A stretch of DNA of 64,000 nt from Conchocele bisecta (GCA_029237695.1 CM055268.1:54769131-54833130); one strand, 5' to 3'. Positions 10,670-20,345 are shown, numbered from the stretch's first letter. A program made the numbers and translations. The notes: generated from the sequence alone by a model not told the origin.

Positions 10670-11469
10670 TTAATGCTTTCATCTGATAGTTCCATCTTGC
10701 TACGAGAATCATGATGGACCCAATCTGGATCTGTGCTGAATTTATTGTCCGTCGTTTTCATTTCCGCACGTTGAATTGTTACTTTACGTCCCTGTGCAAC
10801 AATCTCAAATGACAATGACAGCTTTGAATTTAAATATTGTCCTTCTTCACTCTTGAGGAAATTAAGAAGTCTCTTTTTATGTTTTAATATTTGTGTGAAA
10901 GACAGCTGGCACAGAATTAATCGGGGATATGTTGTAATTATACTTGCCAAGGTCATGTACCGCAGAACTGTCATGTATGAAACATTCAACATACCGCTCT
11001 TCTCAACAAATTCTTTAAAACCTCGTCCATTCTCGTTCAGCTTACTAGCTAATTCCACGTACAGCAGCCCACGAGATAATTGTGCAAACAGTGCCAAAGA
11101 TTTCAACTGTTCTTCAGTCATAATTAATATCTCATGCTCCGACACTATTTCTTCCAGGGTAAAATCAGCAAAGCTTGTTTTGACATCAAAGCTCACATTT
11201 ATATCAAATATGTTGTTCAATTCGCGTTTCTCTATTTCCAGCATGCTCCGACAAATTGCTGGTAACACGTCCTGTTTGAACACGGCATCTTCCGAAACCG
11301 TTTGCGATTTTGGCTCACTTTTCTTCTTCTCCTTCTTTTCTCCCAAGTTTTCACTGATAATATTTAATCCTTTTTGGAAATGCGTCCATTCTTCTGCTGA
11401 CAGTGTATTTAAAGCTATAGCTATAGCATCTTCAGAGAATTTCGCTATTGCCTTAATTTCGTCAGCCAT
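10615..11469 (-). CDS. Uncharacterised intronless ORF, 284 aa
   Basis: I do not recognise this protein with certainty. The start at 11469 has a strong context (ACCATGG). Residues 1-60 are helical and acidic, ending in a Lys/Glu-rich stretch (EKKEKKKSEPK). Residues 140-200 hold the best-ordered block, ELASKLNENGRGFKEFVEK followed by SYMTVLRYMTLASI and YPRLILCQLSFTQILKHKK, which reads like a helix-turn-helix next to a basic helix and loosely resembles DUF3102-type DNA-binding proteins (weak guess). The last residues (HDHVVTTTTTSPTPK) and the stop come from the family C MITE at 10286-10669, so the native C-terminus is lost. No TATA box or poly-A signal was identified. It lies about 1 kb from the viral-type cluster on the opposite strand and might belong to it. 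The long open frame argues for recent constraint. Confidence 0.6.
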   Translation of the reverse strand: MADEIKAIAKFSEDAIAIALNTLSAEEWTHFQKGLNIISENLGEKKEKKKSEPKSQTVSEDAVFKQDVLPAICRSMLEIEKRELNNIFDINVSFDVKTSFADFTLEEIVSEHEILIMTEEQLKSLALFAQLSRGLLYVELASKLNENGRGFKEFVEKSGMLNVSYMTVLRYMTLASIITTYPRLILCQLSFTQILKHKKRLLNFLKSEEGQYLNSKLSLSFEIVAQGRKVTIQRAEMKTTDNKFSTDPDWVHHDSRSKMELSDESINKVHDHVVTTTTTSPTPK

Positions 11470-11562
11470 GGTTTGTCCGGTTAGGTATACTCGAATGATT
11501 TAAGATAACGGTAACAAGCCTGTTACCAGATAAACATCGAGGTGTTCCGATTTCAATTACTG

Positions 11563-11806
11563 GGGACCGTTTCACTAAACTTCGTACGACTAAAATGTTC
11601 GTAAGTGCAAATATGTATGATCGTCTGGAAATATCAATTGATGGATTTACATTTATTGAGCATAGGCTGCATATGCAGCCTATGCTCAATAAACGTAAAT
11701 CCAATAATTGTTTACAAGAAAAAAGTGTTAATGTGAAATTTACAGACTATCATAATTTTGCACTTACGAACATTTTAGTCGTACGAAGTTTAGTGAAACG
11801 GCCCCT
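11563..11806. repeat. MITE family A, copy 5
   Basis: Complete copy with caps GGGGACCGTTTCAC and GTGAAACGGCCCC and the GCATATGC-centred hairpin. It lies upstream of the antisense 284-aa ORF, about 95 bp beyond its start codon, so it could have displaced that gene's promoter. Confidence 0.88.
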
Positions 11807-11849
11807 GCAGGTTACGTTCCCAGCGTTGCGCAATCGTGGTTGTGGAAAT

Positions 11850-11935
11850 GAGGCTTATGGACAGTGAGACCAGGGTAGACCCAGATCACCCTGCGCATCT
11901 GTGTAGGGAATTAGTCGGTGGACTGTATCAATACT
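11850..11935. repeat. Repeat family T, partial
   Basis: Reads gtgagaccagggtagaccca then gatcaccctgcgcatctgtg, a single diverged T half. Confidence 0.5.
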
Positions 11936-12425
11936 AGGCGTGTTCTTTATTAACATTTAATTTCAACGCAAATTCTGCTTCTTCTTATTTTCATTCCGCC
12001 ATTTGTCTCCACTCGATTTCCCAAGTCCCAGAATCTTAGGCAATCGAGTGAGACCGGTATACCCAAGTTGATTATCAGTTAGACCCTAAATCCCAAATAC
12101 ATAACACCTGATGCATAACACAACCCGATAAATTTAGATTATATAATAAAAATTGTTCAGTTTCATAATAGGAACACATTTACAAAAAAATATAAATAGA
12201 AAACTAAATATCTTTTTACCTTTCATCCTATGAATTTCTAACATCGATATATGAATTCCGTGTGCTTAGTACGTGCCTATGAAAAAAAAGGATCCTGCAT
12301 TGGACCAACAAAAGTTAAAACAAAGGTTCACGCTGAAAATGGAACAAATGAAGCGAAAATCGCACAAAATGATACAAACATGGCGTACATTATAAATATG
12401 TGAAAATAACATAGATCTACACTAC
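11936..12425. other. Non-coding interval upstream of the viral-type cluster
   Basis: AT-rich sequence with no recognised ORF, TIR or repeat. If the viral-type element has a left end in this window, it should be here, but no inverted copy of its right flank was found. Confidence 0.45.
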
Positions 12426-12469
12426 TAATTGTCTTCCCACACGCTCGTGTCGTCGGCGGCGATGTTGTC

Positions 12470-13687
12470 TTCTCGGTCGCCGGGAGTGAAGTCGTCCATT
12501 GTTCCGATACGATTGCTGTATTGAACAAAAGACGCGGCGGGTTCAATACAGTTGTTAGAAAAATTACGGAAGCAAATTCAACCCATACCGCAGCTGCGGA
12601 GCCCCTCGGGACAAAAGGCATGGGACAGAGAGTGGTCATTACGAACACCACTCGACGATCGACCAGAACCAGCAGCTATTGGTCCGCTTCCACAACCTTG
12701 GAGCTAACGACGTCGTTGTGCCGGGGACTGTCCGCCTCGCTTTCACTATCTCACTGACGTCCACAGACGCGGACCGATCCGTCGTTCAGCACCTGGGCCG
12801 CGCAATCATCAAGAAGACAACGATAACAATTTACGGTAATGAGGTGATGTCAATCGATGATATCGATGTCTACTATTGCTACCAAGACCTGTGGAAGACC
12901 GCACAAGACCATGAAAATGAGGCCTACAACCGTCAGAACTTAAACAGGCTTAGAATCGGGGCTGGTAACGCGACAGCCAATGTTGCGGCTGACAACGCAA
13001 TTGCGACTGCTTACGGCAACCGCTTCTACATCCCACTCGACTTTGAGCTACTGGAGAGCCACATGCCATACTATCGAGCGCTTTGGCATCGACGTATTCA
13101 ATCGAATATTTTCACTGGAGTATGACATGGTCACGATGCCTGACCTCGCGCGATTGATTAGAACCCAGTATGCCGGGCGTGTTGCCATACTTTAAGACCG
13201 AGTTCTTCGACATCGCAAGATGACGAAAGACAAAAGCGACACATTGTGGAATATAAACATCAACGTCCCCGCCCGCTCTATGAAAATCACTAAGGTCGAT
13301 GTGACAATTGAGGGAGTCCCCAACCAGCTCTGGGGCCAGTTACAGGGCCTTCGCACACACCAGCAGTGGGACGAGGTCAAAAAGCAGTTCGTTGCTGGCT
13401 CTAAGCGCGCCCCAGAGATTGCCGCAGTGGTCAAAGACCTGCAGCTCGCGAATGTCTCTCTGGCAGAGTTCCTGACTTCGAAGTACGCGTTATGGCCAGT
13501 CATGCGAACCAGCGACGACGACCAACTCCACGGTAGTGGGCGCCTAGTAGTGAATGCCTCCGAGGGTGTGACGATGCAGATAGCCAAAGAGGCAGACGGC
13601 GCTGGCGCATTACACGTGTACATATATCTCATCACAGATGCACAACTCAACATCGAAGATGGCCGATTCGTCTCAGCTTTATATTAA
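12470..13687 (+). pseudogene. Major capsid protein candidate, viral-type, interrupted
   Basis: The cluster's first gene, about 400 codons, is spread over three frames. An open stretch from about 12470 includes RRGGFNTVVRKITEANSTH. A frame change near 12655 leads into VRFHNLGANDVVVPGTVRLA, then KKTTITIYGNEVMSIDDID and FYIPLDFELLESHMPYYRA. There are breaks near 13090 and 13190, with sequence apparently missing at the first, and it resumes with NINVPARSMK, NQLWGQLQGLRTHQQWD, YALWPVMRTSDDDQLHGSGR and DAQLNIEDGRFVSALY, ending with TAA at 13685-13687. The beta-rich pattern, the conserved-looking IPLDFELL block and the ATPase directly after it fit the double-jelly-roll capsid protein of Polinton, Polinton-like or adintovirus-type elements. 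That is inference, since no alignment could be run. The interruptions show an old, non-functional insertion. Confidence 0.5.
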
Positions 13688-13855
13688 GGACGCCCACTCT
13701 GCCATAACATGTGGGCAGATTGGATGCGGAAAAACGGATTTGCCATTGATTTGCTTGATGGCCCCTACCGCGATGTCTTTCAACACATTGTGATCCTGTG
13801 CCCCACTGTGCGGCACAACAAGTCAGCCGTCGCACCGACAGCGGGAACCGCGTAA
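13659..13855 (+). pseudogene. FtsK/HerA-type packaging ATPase, N-terminal fragment
   Basis: The ATG at 13659 lies inside the end of the preceding gene, overlapping its stop by 29 nt in another frame, a compact viral layout. Residues 18-25 are GQIGCGKT, a Walker A nucleotide-binding loop. The start frame ends at a TGA at 13791-13793. A one-base shift just after the Walker A restores a sensible continuation (FAIDLLDGPYRDVFQHIVIL then CPTVRHN), which runs to TAA at 13853. Only about 65 residues remain of a family that usually has 200 or more; the Walker B region is missing, so an internal deletion is likely. In Polinton-type viruses this enzyme powers DNA packaging and sits in the same block as the capsid genes. 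The fold assignment is strong; the family assignment is inferred from context. Confidence 0.62.
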
Positions 13856-13859
13856 AGAC

Positions 13860-14196
13860 CATAAAAGACAGGCAGCATGGCGGGCAGGGGCTGCAGCCCG
13901 TAAAGCTAAGCAAGATAAAATTATCTCCGAGCTTCGAGAGGCCAAACATTTGCTAATCGGAACGACCGACCAGCAAGGCGGCATCAGAACGGCAAATTCA
14001 GAAGGAACCCGAACCGCAGGAAGTTCCGAAGGAACCAGCACGGACCTGGATCATCCCTTGGGTTGTTGGTGGGATTGTAGTTGTAGGTGCCCTATTGGTG
14101 TGCCTTTCACGACATCCAGCTGCAGTAGAACCTTCGGTTCCGAAGCCGGTTGCGACCCATTTAAACACTGCTTGCGGTCCCTTTCATATGCAGTAA
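13860..14196 (+). pseudogene. Small single-pass membrane protein, viral-type cluster
   Basis: The 5' part (about 13880-13956) reads as a charged helix (ARKAKQDKIISELREAKHLL) in one frame. The clearer part is open from 13957 to a TAA at 14194-14196 in another frame. It has a Glu/Pro-rich stretch (KEPEPQEVPKEPA), then one hydrophobic segment (WIIPWVVGGIVVVGALLVCL), then a basic residue and a Pro/Val-rich tail. No ATG lies in the 3' frame, so a frameshift near 13950 is likely. Membrane proteins of this size are common in the structural blocks of Polinton-like viruses, but I cannot name this one. Its stop lies 2 nt before the next start. Confidence 0.45.
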
Positions 14197-14198
14197 CC

Positions 14199-14458
14199 AT
14201 GGCTGACTACGATGGTAAAACGATAAATACGGTATACCATGCCGTGGTGATATCGGGCTTATTATAAGTATTGGGTTCGCTCGACTATCAATGATGGTCT
14301 TCGGGGGAGCCGCCCCCAAGTTGGACATGACGGCGAGAGATGTAGGACTTGTGACCTTAGATGTAGCTGCCGCAGTTGGGACTCGAGATTACCTAGTTAA
14401 AGCTGGAATTCTACCGGCTAATATGGAAATGGAAATAATTTATTTGCGCAACAAATAA
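14199..14458 (+). pseudogene. Small hydrophobic protein, viral-type cluster
   Basis: The ATG at 14199 is in a strong context (ACCATGG). The first 22 codons (ADYDGKTINTVYHAVVISGL) end at a TAA at 14265. One frameshift there gives a continuous second part with a hydrophobic stretch and then ARDVGLVTLDVAAAVGTRDY and KAGILPANMEMEII, ending with TAA at 14456-14458. The product would be about 86 residues. Its stop overlaps the next start as TAATG, an arrangement typical of coupled viral or operon-like genes. The function is unknown, and a membrane-associated virion component is only a possibility. A single break suggests it decayed relatively recently. Confidence 0.5.
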
Positions 14459-14739
14459 TGGCTTCGATCGCAATGTTTGTAGGTGGAGCAGTGGTGAACG
14501 CATTGGCATTCATCGGTAGCAACTTTCTATTCTCGGCTCTGCGAAGCTCGGACGTAAATGAGGAGCGAAAGCGCCATGATTTAGATGTAGAACAACTCCA
14601 GGGCGCTTAGGCAACATGTTCCCGAAAACGGACTGCCCGCATGGACTGGCTCAACGAGGAAATTCTCCGCGAGGGTCACGCTGTGCAAACTTTCCGGGAC
14701 GCCGACGCCGCCATGTCCGAATATTATTTTTTCAGGTGA
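14458..14739 (+). pseudogene. Membrane/coiled-coil protein, viral-type cluster, one internal stop
   Basis: Starts at ATG 14458 in the TAATG overlap. Residues 1-30 are hydrophobic (SIAMFVGGAVVNALAFIGSN), followed by a charged helix (VNEERKRHDLDVEQLQ). A TAG stands at codon 51 (14608-14610), but the same frame stays open after it for 42 more codons (RMDWLNEEILREGHAVQTF, DADAAMSEY) up to TGA at 14737. The part after about codon 88 comes from a TTAA-target MITE arm that begins here, so the true C-terminus is lost. A TM-anchored coiled-coil virion protein would fit; there is no firm family match. A shortened copy of codons about 60-88 is carried by the MITE at 48685-49291. Confidence 0.5.
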
Positions 14740-14966
14740 CGCATTTAATTAGCATAAATAATTTAAAAAAAAGCATGCCTCATTTGCATTTGAAAATAGC
14801 CTGATACCACCGCGAGTCACTATCAGGAAAATAAATATTACTAAATGATTATATCTGTATAGCGGGCACTCGTATTATTTTAGAACTTGTAGAATAAGTG
14901 ACACAGTTATACACTTATTTAATTCCTGTAAAGAACAGTTTGTGCCTACTGAATGGGCATGTACCT
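14728..14966. repeat. TTAA-target MITE, one arm only
   Basis: Reverse complement of the left arm of the elements at 48685 and 51940, ending GTGCCTACTGAATGGGCATG then TACCT. Shared inner words are cgctatacagatataat and gactcgcggtggtatcaggc in inverse orientation. The other arm is not found within the cluster or to its left. The usual TTAA is here ATAA, so the target copy is mutated or absent. Confidence 0.75.
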
Positions 14967-15288
14967 ATAACATATATTTTAAATAAGAAACTAATGAGAA
15001 GCCTGTAGACGAAATATTCATTCCCCGCTATTTAAGGATTAAACAAGTGTATGTACAAAGGTCAATTTGAATATGTAAATACTATTGTAAACATGTGTCA
15101 TATTTATACACAATGAAAGCCACAGATACATAAATACATGTGCAATATCCATTATGGGTAGAAAATAAAAGTCAGTTACCTGTATGGACCGGCGGGTTTC
15201 GGCGCCCCGGGCGTTTGTACACACCGTTTTGTGACGGACATCTCTTCGTGGTTTGTTTTAAATTATGTTTGAATTATTCACAATAATG
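14967..15288. other. Non-coding interval, nothing recognised
   Basis: AT-rich sequence with no convincing ORF, repeat or structural element. Confidence 0.45.
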
Positions 15289-15550
15289 ATTGAGACACGC
15301 CATGTGATTTTGTACCTTCGGACATCTGCGTAATATCATTAAATACGTTTACAAAATTTACAATATCTTTCATAAATGGCGTCAAAAGTTGACAACATTT
15401 TCAGAGTTCATGCGGAATATAATTCCGCATGTACTCTTAAAATTTTGTCAATTTTTGACGCCATTTACGGAAAACATTGTGAATTTTGTAAACGTATTTA
15501 ATGAAATTACGCATATGTCCGAAGATACAAAATCACACGGCGTGGCTCAT
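15289..15550. repeat. MITE family F, copy 1
   Basis: TIRs are ATTGAGACACGCCATGTGAT, then TTTGTACCTTCGGACA, at the left and TGTCCGAAGATACAAAATCA near 15510-15535. The centre is the hairpin GCGGAATATAATTCCGC with arms aaatggcgtcaaaagttgac. It is non-coding. Relatives lie at 25753, 35281 and 36699. Confidence 0.8.
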
Positions 15551-16462
15551 ATTCTACCGGTACATATAATGGAAACAATACACCCGGGTACGTGGCATTG
15601 TGTGTTCTTGAACCGCGCGATGAAAATGGCGCACTTGGTGTATGGTCATGATCAATGTATTCAGACTTCAGGATCAGCATGGGGAATTTTAAGCCTTGCA
15701 TACAATCAGGGTCTCTTTTGTTTCTACCAATAATTCAGAGCAAAAGGAAGCGTAAGTGGAATAAGGGAGCTAACTCCCTTAACTATCCTTATTCCACCGA
15801 CGCCTTCAGTTAGAACAAATATAAGAGAAATTATGTATTATATCTAGACGTATGACGTATACTAGGATGTGCATTCAGGCGCTAGATAATCAATAACATA
15901 CGAGGAGTGTCAGTTAGTGGAATTGATCCCGATCGCCATGGAAGTGTAATTGACAACATGAAAACACGACAATAGCGAAAAATGCGAACTCATGCAGGCC
16001 GTATCCAGGCTAAACTGGGGAACATGGTGAGCATCTAAGCTGGCTGTGTAGTCAGGTAGACTTGTTTTTATAGAACTTTGAAATCCGTTTGTTTTTCGTC
16101 TGCACCGCGTAGAGACGAAGAGTGACAAAGATAAAAAACCTTAAATTCCGTTTCCATGTCCAGTAGAGACTAGTATGAAGACATTGGTTGAACCGAAGAG
16201 ATGAAATGTCCCGAACGAGCCACCATATATTCTGCTGATTATTGACAGTAAATGTACACTCATTCTATCGACTAAGGCCCCGGAATGTTGGAGAGTTGAT
16301 TCTATGTGCAATGTCTTTCCAGCCAGTTCCATAAACACTTCCGAACAATTGTGAAGGATCCGTCAGACATCGGCGTGATAAAGTGGTCCAAACTGTTACG
16401 ACTAGCAGTCACGTATCATACACCAATTTCTGTGGAATAATAAGACAATTATAATAAACTAA
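15551..16462. other. Non-coding interval, nothing recognised
   Basis: Contains a small inverted pair near 15755-15785 (taagggagctaactccctta). The ORFs are short and overlap each other on both strands without any recognisable domain. Confidence 0.45.
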
Positions 16463-16930
16463 TCTACATTATTTTAAAGTCACTCTTTCGGAGTCATTTT
16501 AAAGTCACTCTTCCCTTCGGAGGTTATTGGAAATTACTATAAACTAAAATATTCCGTCAACACAGTGCGCATGTGCCGTGAAACACGGTACCGTGAAATA
16601 TTTTTGATATCCTTTCAATACGACCTAAATCACTGCGTATGAATATGTGCGGTTGCTGAGGTTATTTTGTTGCATTTTAAAGCCATTTTCAGGTGTTGAC
16701 GGGATAAATAGAATCGTGCCCTGAATAGGAAAAAATATCTGGCGCGGCACGGAAACGGGATGTGCTCGGCAGAGCCTCGCCCATCCCGCTTCCTAAGCCT
16801 TGCCAGATATGTTTTCCCATTCACGGCACTAAGCTACTATTCTCTATATACATTATTTTAAAGTCACTATTTCGGAGTCACTTTACAGTCACTCTTCCCT
16901 TCGGAGGTTATTGAAAATTACTATAAACTA
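16463..16930. repeat. B-type composite between 80-bp direct repeats
   Basis: About 80 bp beginning acattattttaaagtcactn and ending ggaggttattg.aaattact are present at 16463-16545 and again at 16850-16930. Between them sits one B composite (16544-16848): the B1 half (CCGTCAACACAGTGCGCATG to GTGTTGACGGGATAAA) and the B2 half (cap ending CGGCACTAAGCTACTATTCT). The flanking repeats are far longer than a transposition target duplication. Confidence 0.75.
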
Positions 16931-17400
16931 CACAGCAAAATGTGCCACATATGCAATTTATATGAACAAATTTCATATGACGTTCATATGTAAAACATAT
17001 GAATTGCATATGAAATTCATATGAAAAGAGCCGACATGAAATTCATATGATGTGCATATGAATTTCATATGAAGACATTTCTTATGCGTTTCATATGAAT
17101 AATTTGCATATGAATTTCATATGATTGTTTTTCATATGAAATTCGTATTAAATTTTCATATGACCTTCATATGTTACATATGAAATTCATATGAATGTTT
17201 TTCATATGAATTGCATATGAAATTTTCATATCAACTTCATATGTTACATATGCAATTCATATGAAAAAAATTCATATGAATTGCATATCGGCTCACTCTA
17301 TACCATTTGCATATGAAATTTTCCTGTGAAATTCATATTAAAACATATTAAATTCATATGAAAACATATGAAATTCATATGCCACACATTTTGTAGTGTA
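16928..17400. repeat. CATATG-array element, copy 1 (both ends)
   Basis: TIRs are TACACAGCAAAATGTGCCAC at the left and the complement of TACACTACAAAATGTGTGGC at the right. Nearly everything between is an irregular array of the self-complementary word CATATG separated by AAATT, AATTG, TTTT and similar spacers. It is about 470 bp with no coding signal. Confidence 0.85.
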
Positions 17401-18049
17401 ATATAATACCCGAGTTGAGGCGAAATTTGCCTGTTTCGACTGTTCACATGTCGTCGCTGTTCTTCTAAAACATCGTAAGTCAAATCTGTCTACTTTTCAG
17501 GAATCAAATAAAATTAAATATCTTCCGACTGAAAATAATAATATTGGCATAATATATTCGAAATAACTACTACAATTATATATCGTTTTAACCATATGGT
17601 CTAATGTTTAAAACATAAATTGCAGTTTGTAGAGATACGAGTTATTCCAGATGTTCTCACCATTTCATTTCTGTTTTTCGAATTGTCATTTTTATGTATA
17701 ATATGTTATTACTATCTTTAAATTAAAATAAATTAAAATACACTCATCCGAGTATCCGTTTCTGAATGTTTATAGTTATTTGTGTGCAATTTTGCGATAC
17801 CGCGCACAAAATAAATCATACGAGATTTTAGAAGATAACAAATGTGAACAAATAGATTTATTGTATTTTTTCACGTGACTATAATGTCCGGTATTTTCGC
17901 CGATAACGTATTTTGATTTGGACTAAATGTTTATCTATAATAATTTTGGCGCCGAAAATGAGTTACGAGGTTTTCGAAGAACAGCTACGATATCTAAAAT
18001 GCACGTAGGTGGTCAAATAATTGTTTTAGGTCCGAAACAAACTATACAT
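17401..18049. other. Non-coding AT-rich interval
   Basis: Very AT-rich, with no ORF of interest or shared repeat. Confidence 0.5.
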
Positions 18050-18362
18050 ATTATAGAGAATAATAGGTTAGTGCCGTGAATGGGAAAACATATCTGGCAC
18101 AGCTTAGGAAACGGGATGGGCGAGGCTCTTCCGAGCACGTCCCGTTTCCGTGCCGCGCCAGATATTTTTCACATTCAGTGCACTAACCTACTATTCTATT
18201 TATCCCGTCAACACATACAAATGGCTTTAAAATGCAAACAAAATAACCTCAGTCACCGCACATATGCATACACAGTGATTAGGTCGTATTGACAGGATAT
18301 CAAATATGTTTCACGGCACCGTGTTTCACGGCACATGCGCACTGTGTTGACGGTGCTCGGCG
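18050..18362. repeat. MITE family B composite (reverse order)
   Basis: The B2 half comes first (GAATAATAGGTTAGTGCCGT; core CGAGGCTCTTCCGAGCACGT; return CACTAACCTACTATTCTA), followed by the B1 half (TTTATCCCGTCAACACATAC to CACTGTGTTGACGG). The strong palindromic core can form a long hairpin. Confidence 0.85.
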
Positions 18363-18440
18363 CATGATAAGCGGCCAAGGTCTGGCGGACACATGTCAGT
18401 ACAACTGTATGGCAGGTCAAATGCACAACTTCCTCAAACT

Positions 18441-18950
18441 CCGGTTTCACGAAAGCTTCCCAAATTTTCCGGCCATATAAACAATTCAAAAACAATATTT
18501 TTTTCGATAATATTAAATTAAAGGAAAAATTAAGAATGAGCCTTCTTTTTATTTCGTGAAATTTGGTCAAATATTCATTTTATTGCGAAAAAACAATTTC
18601 CCCATGTTAAATCCCCATAGACATCTTCACGGAGTGAGTGAAGATGTCTATGGGGATTTAACATGGGGAAATTGTTTTGAATTTTAGAAATACTGGACCG
18701 ATTTTTAAAATTTAACTTTTGTTTTCTTAGTTAGATCATATCCAAGCTATCTATTCAGGTTTCGGAGTTAATTTCCTAATGTTTTCGTTTTTTGACTCCT
18801 CCCACACTTCCTTACCACTTTTTCCCCATATTAAATTCCCATAGACAAATCAATTTTTCGTAATAAAATCTATATTTGACCAAATTTCACGAAATAAAAA
18901 GATTTAATATAAATTAATTTAATATTATCGAAAAAATATTGATCGCCAAC
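18441..18950. repeat. MITE family E, copy 2
   Basis: The left end reads GGTTTCACGAAAGCTTCCCA. The centre is a clear hairpin, CATAGACATCTTCAC with its complement, inside CCCCATGTTAAATCCCCATAG. The right end is shortened and lacks the final TIR. Confidence 0.8.
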
Positions 18951-19340
18951 TGCACACTAATTCTCTCTACTTTTGTCCACCACCGTGATTCACATACTAA
19001 CAGACTGTATTACCTACTAGTATTCTAAAGTTTAACTTTAAAACATGAATGTAATTAATACACTTTGGATGCATATACAATATCCAGACCAAGCATATTC
19101 ATGTTGGATTATATGTTGGTGGTTATAAAATAAATAATACGTAGTAATTCTCATTGCAAGGCCTCAAAATCACGAATATGGTTTGAATGATTACAGAAAC
19201 AATGGACCCGTTTTAAAGATTGGCCAGATAACTTTATACATTGTATATGCATTGTTATAAACATAATACAACCAAATGTACTTGTGTGCTGTTTACCGAC
19301 AATACTCGTGTTATAGACATATTAATGTTTATACGTTGTA
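18951..19340. other. Non-coding interval, nothing recognised
   Basis: AT-rich sequence. No ORF, TIR or shared repeat was recognised. Confidence 0.45.
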
Positions 19341-19428
19341 TATGTGTTGCTGCGACTAGGGAAACGGGGCTTATGGGTTTTGAGACCAGTGTATATCCAG
19401 ATCAGCCTGTGCAACAGCACAATCTGAC
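19341..19428. repeat. Repeat family T, half copy
   Basis: Reads gttttgagaccagtgtatat then ccagatcagcctgtgcaac, directly abutting a D element. Confidence 0.6.
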
Positions 19429-19736
19429 CAGTAGCCGATTTCATCAAAATTGCAAAATACTTATCTAGCAAAGTATACTTTGAGCGAATAATCATTTATT
19501 TTTCCCGAAATGCATTACTTCATATAGAACTAACGACTGCATATAGTTGATGATTTAAAAGTATGCAGAATTATTATACTGAATTTATTACATTATTACA
19601 GACAAAATGGCTGTGATAATGTTATAAATTCAGTATAATACAAATTAATACATTTATCCTTAAATTGAAAATGTCTCCCTCAAAGTATACTTTGCTAGAT
19701 AAGTATACTTTGCAATGTTGGTGAAATAGGCTGTAT
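19428..19736. repeat. MITE family D, copy 2
   Basis: Same structure as the copy at 483-791: outer GTAGCCGATTTCATCAAAAT, inner CAGACAAAATGGCTGTGATA, return CAAAGTATACTTTGCTAGAT. Confidence 0.85.
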
Positions 19737-19747
19737 ATCGTTATGAA

Positions 19748-20230
19748 GCTACACAGCAAAATGTGCCACATATGCAATTAATATGAAAATAAATCATACG
19801 ATGTTCATATGTAAAACATATGAAATACATATGCATTGCATATGAAATTCATATGAAAAGAGCCGATATGAAATTCATATGATGTTCATATGAAGACTTT
19901 TCATATGCATTTCATATTAATAATTTGCATATGAATTGCGTATGAAATTTGTTTCATATGAATTTCATATGTTACATATGCAATTCATATTAAATTTGTT
20001 CATATTAATTACATATGAAATTTTCATATGACATTCATATGTTACATATGCAATTCATATGTTACATATGCAATTCATATGAAAAGTTTTCATATGAATT
20101 GCATATGAATTTTTCATATGCAATTCATATGTTACATATGCAATTCATATGTTACATATGCAATTCATATGAAAAGTTTTCATATGAATTGCATATGAAT
20201 TTTTCATATGCAATTCATATGTTACTATGC
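19748..20230. repeat. CATATG-array element, copy 2 (right end lost)
   Basis: The left TIR is TACACAGCAAAATGTGCCAC, followed by a CATATG array. From about 20040 to 20225 the array becomes a regular higher-order tandem with a unit near 100 bp, present about twice. The right TIR is missing. A 75-codon ORF here (HMLHMQFICYICNSYEKFSYE repeats) is only a reading of the array. Confidence 0.8.
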
Positions 20231-20249
20231 AATTTATTTTGATAATATA

Positions 20250-20345
20250 TGGGTGCGAATTGACAAATAAACTAGGTACGAAGTTATCAAATCGGGTACG
20301 AAATGGTATGGGGACGAAATGGTGTATGTACGAATGGACCAGGTA
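20250..20345. repeat. Short degenerate GGTACGAA tandem
   Basis: Variants of the word gggtacgaaatggt recur about six times (aggtacgaag, gggtacgaaatggt, ggggacgaaatggt, tgtacgaatgg, aggtacccc). It may be the eroded edge of a longer array. Confidence 0.55.

Noticed and set aside
10853..11503. 216-codon plus-strand ORF opposite the 284-aa ORF
   Set aside because: Its composition (Ser/Phe/Cys-rich) is that of an antisense shadow, and the minus-strand frame has the better start context and protein-like pattern.
12328..12651. 107-codon antisense ORF upstream of the viral-type cluster
   Set aside because: It shadows the start of the capsid candidate on the opposite strand and has no domain.
20015..20242. 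ORF with repeated HMLHMQFICYICNSY peptides
   Set aside because: It is a direct reading of the CATATG tandem array; the peptide periodicity follows the DNA unit, with no independent coding signal.
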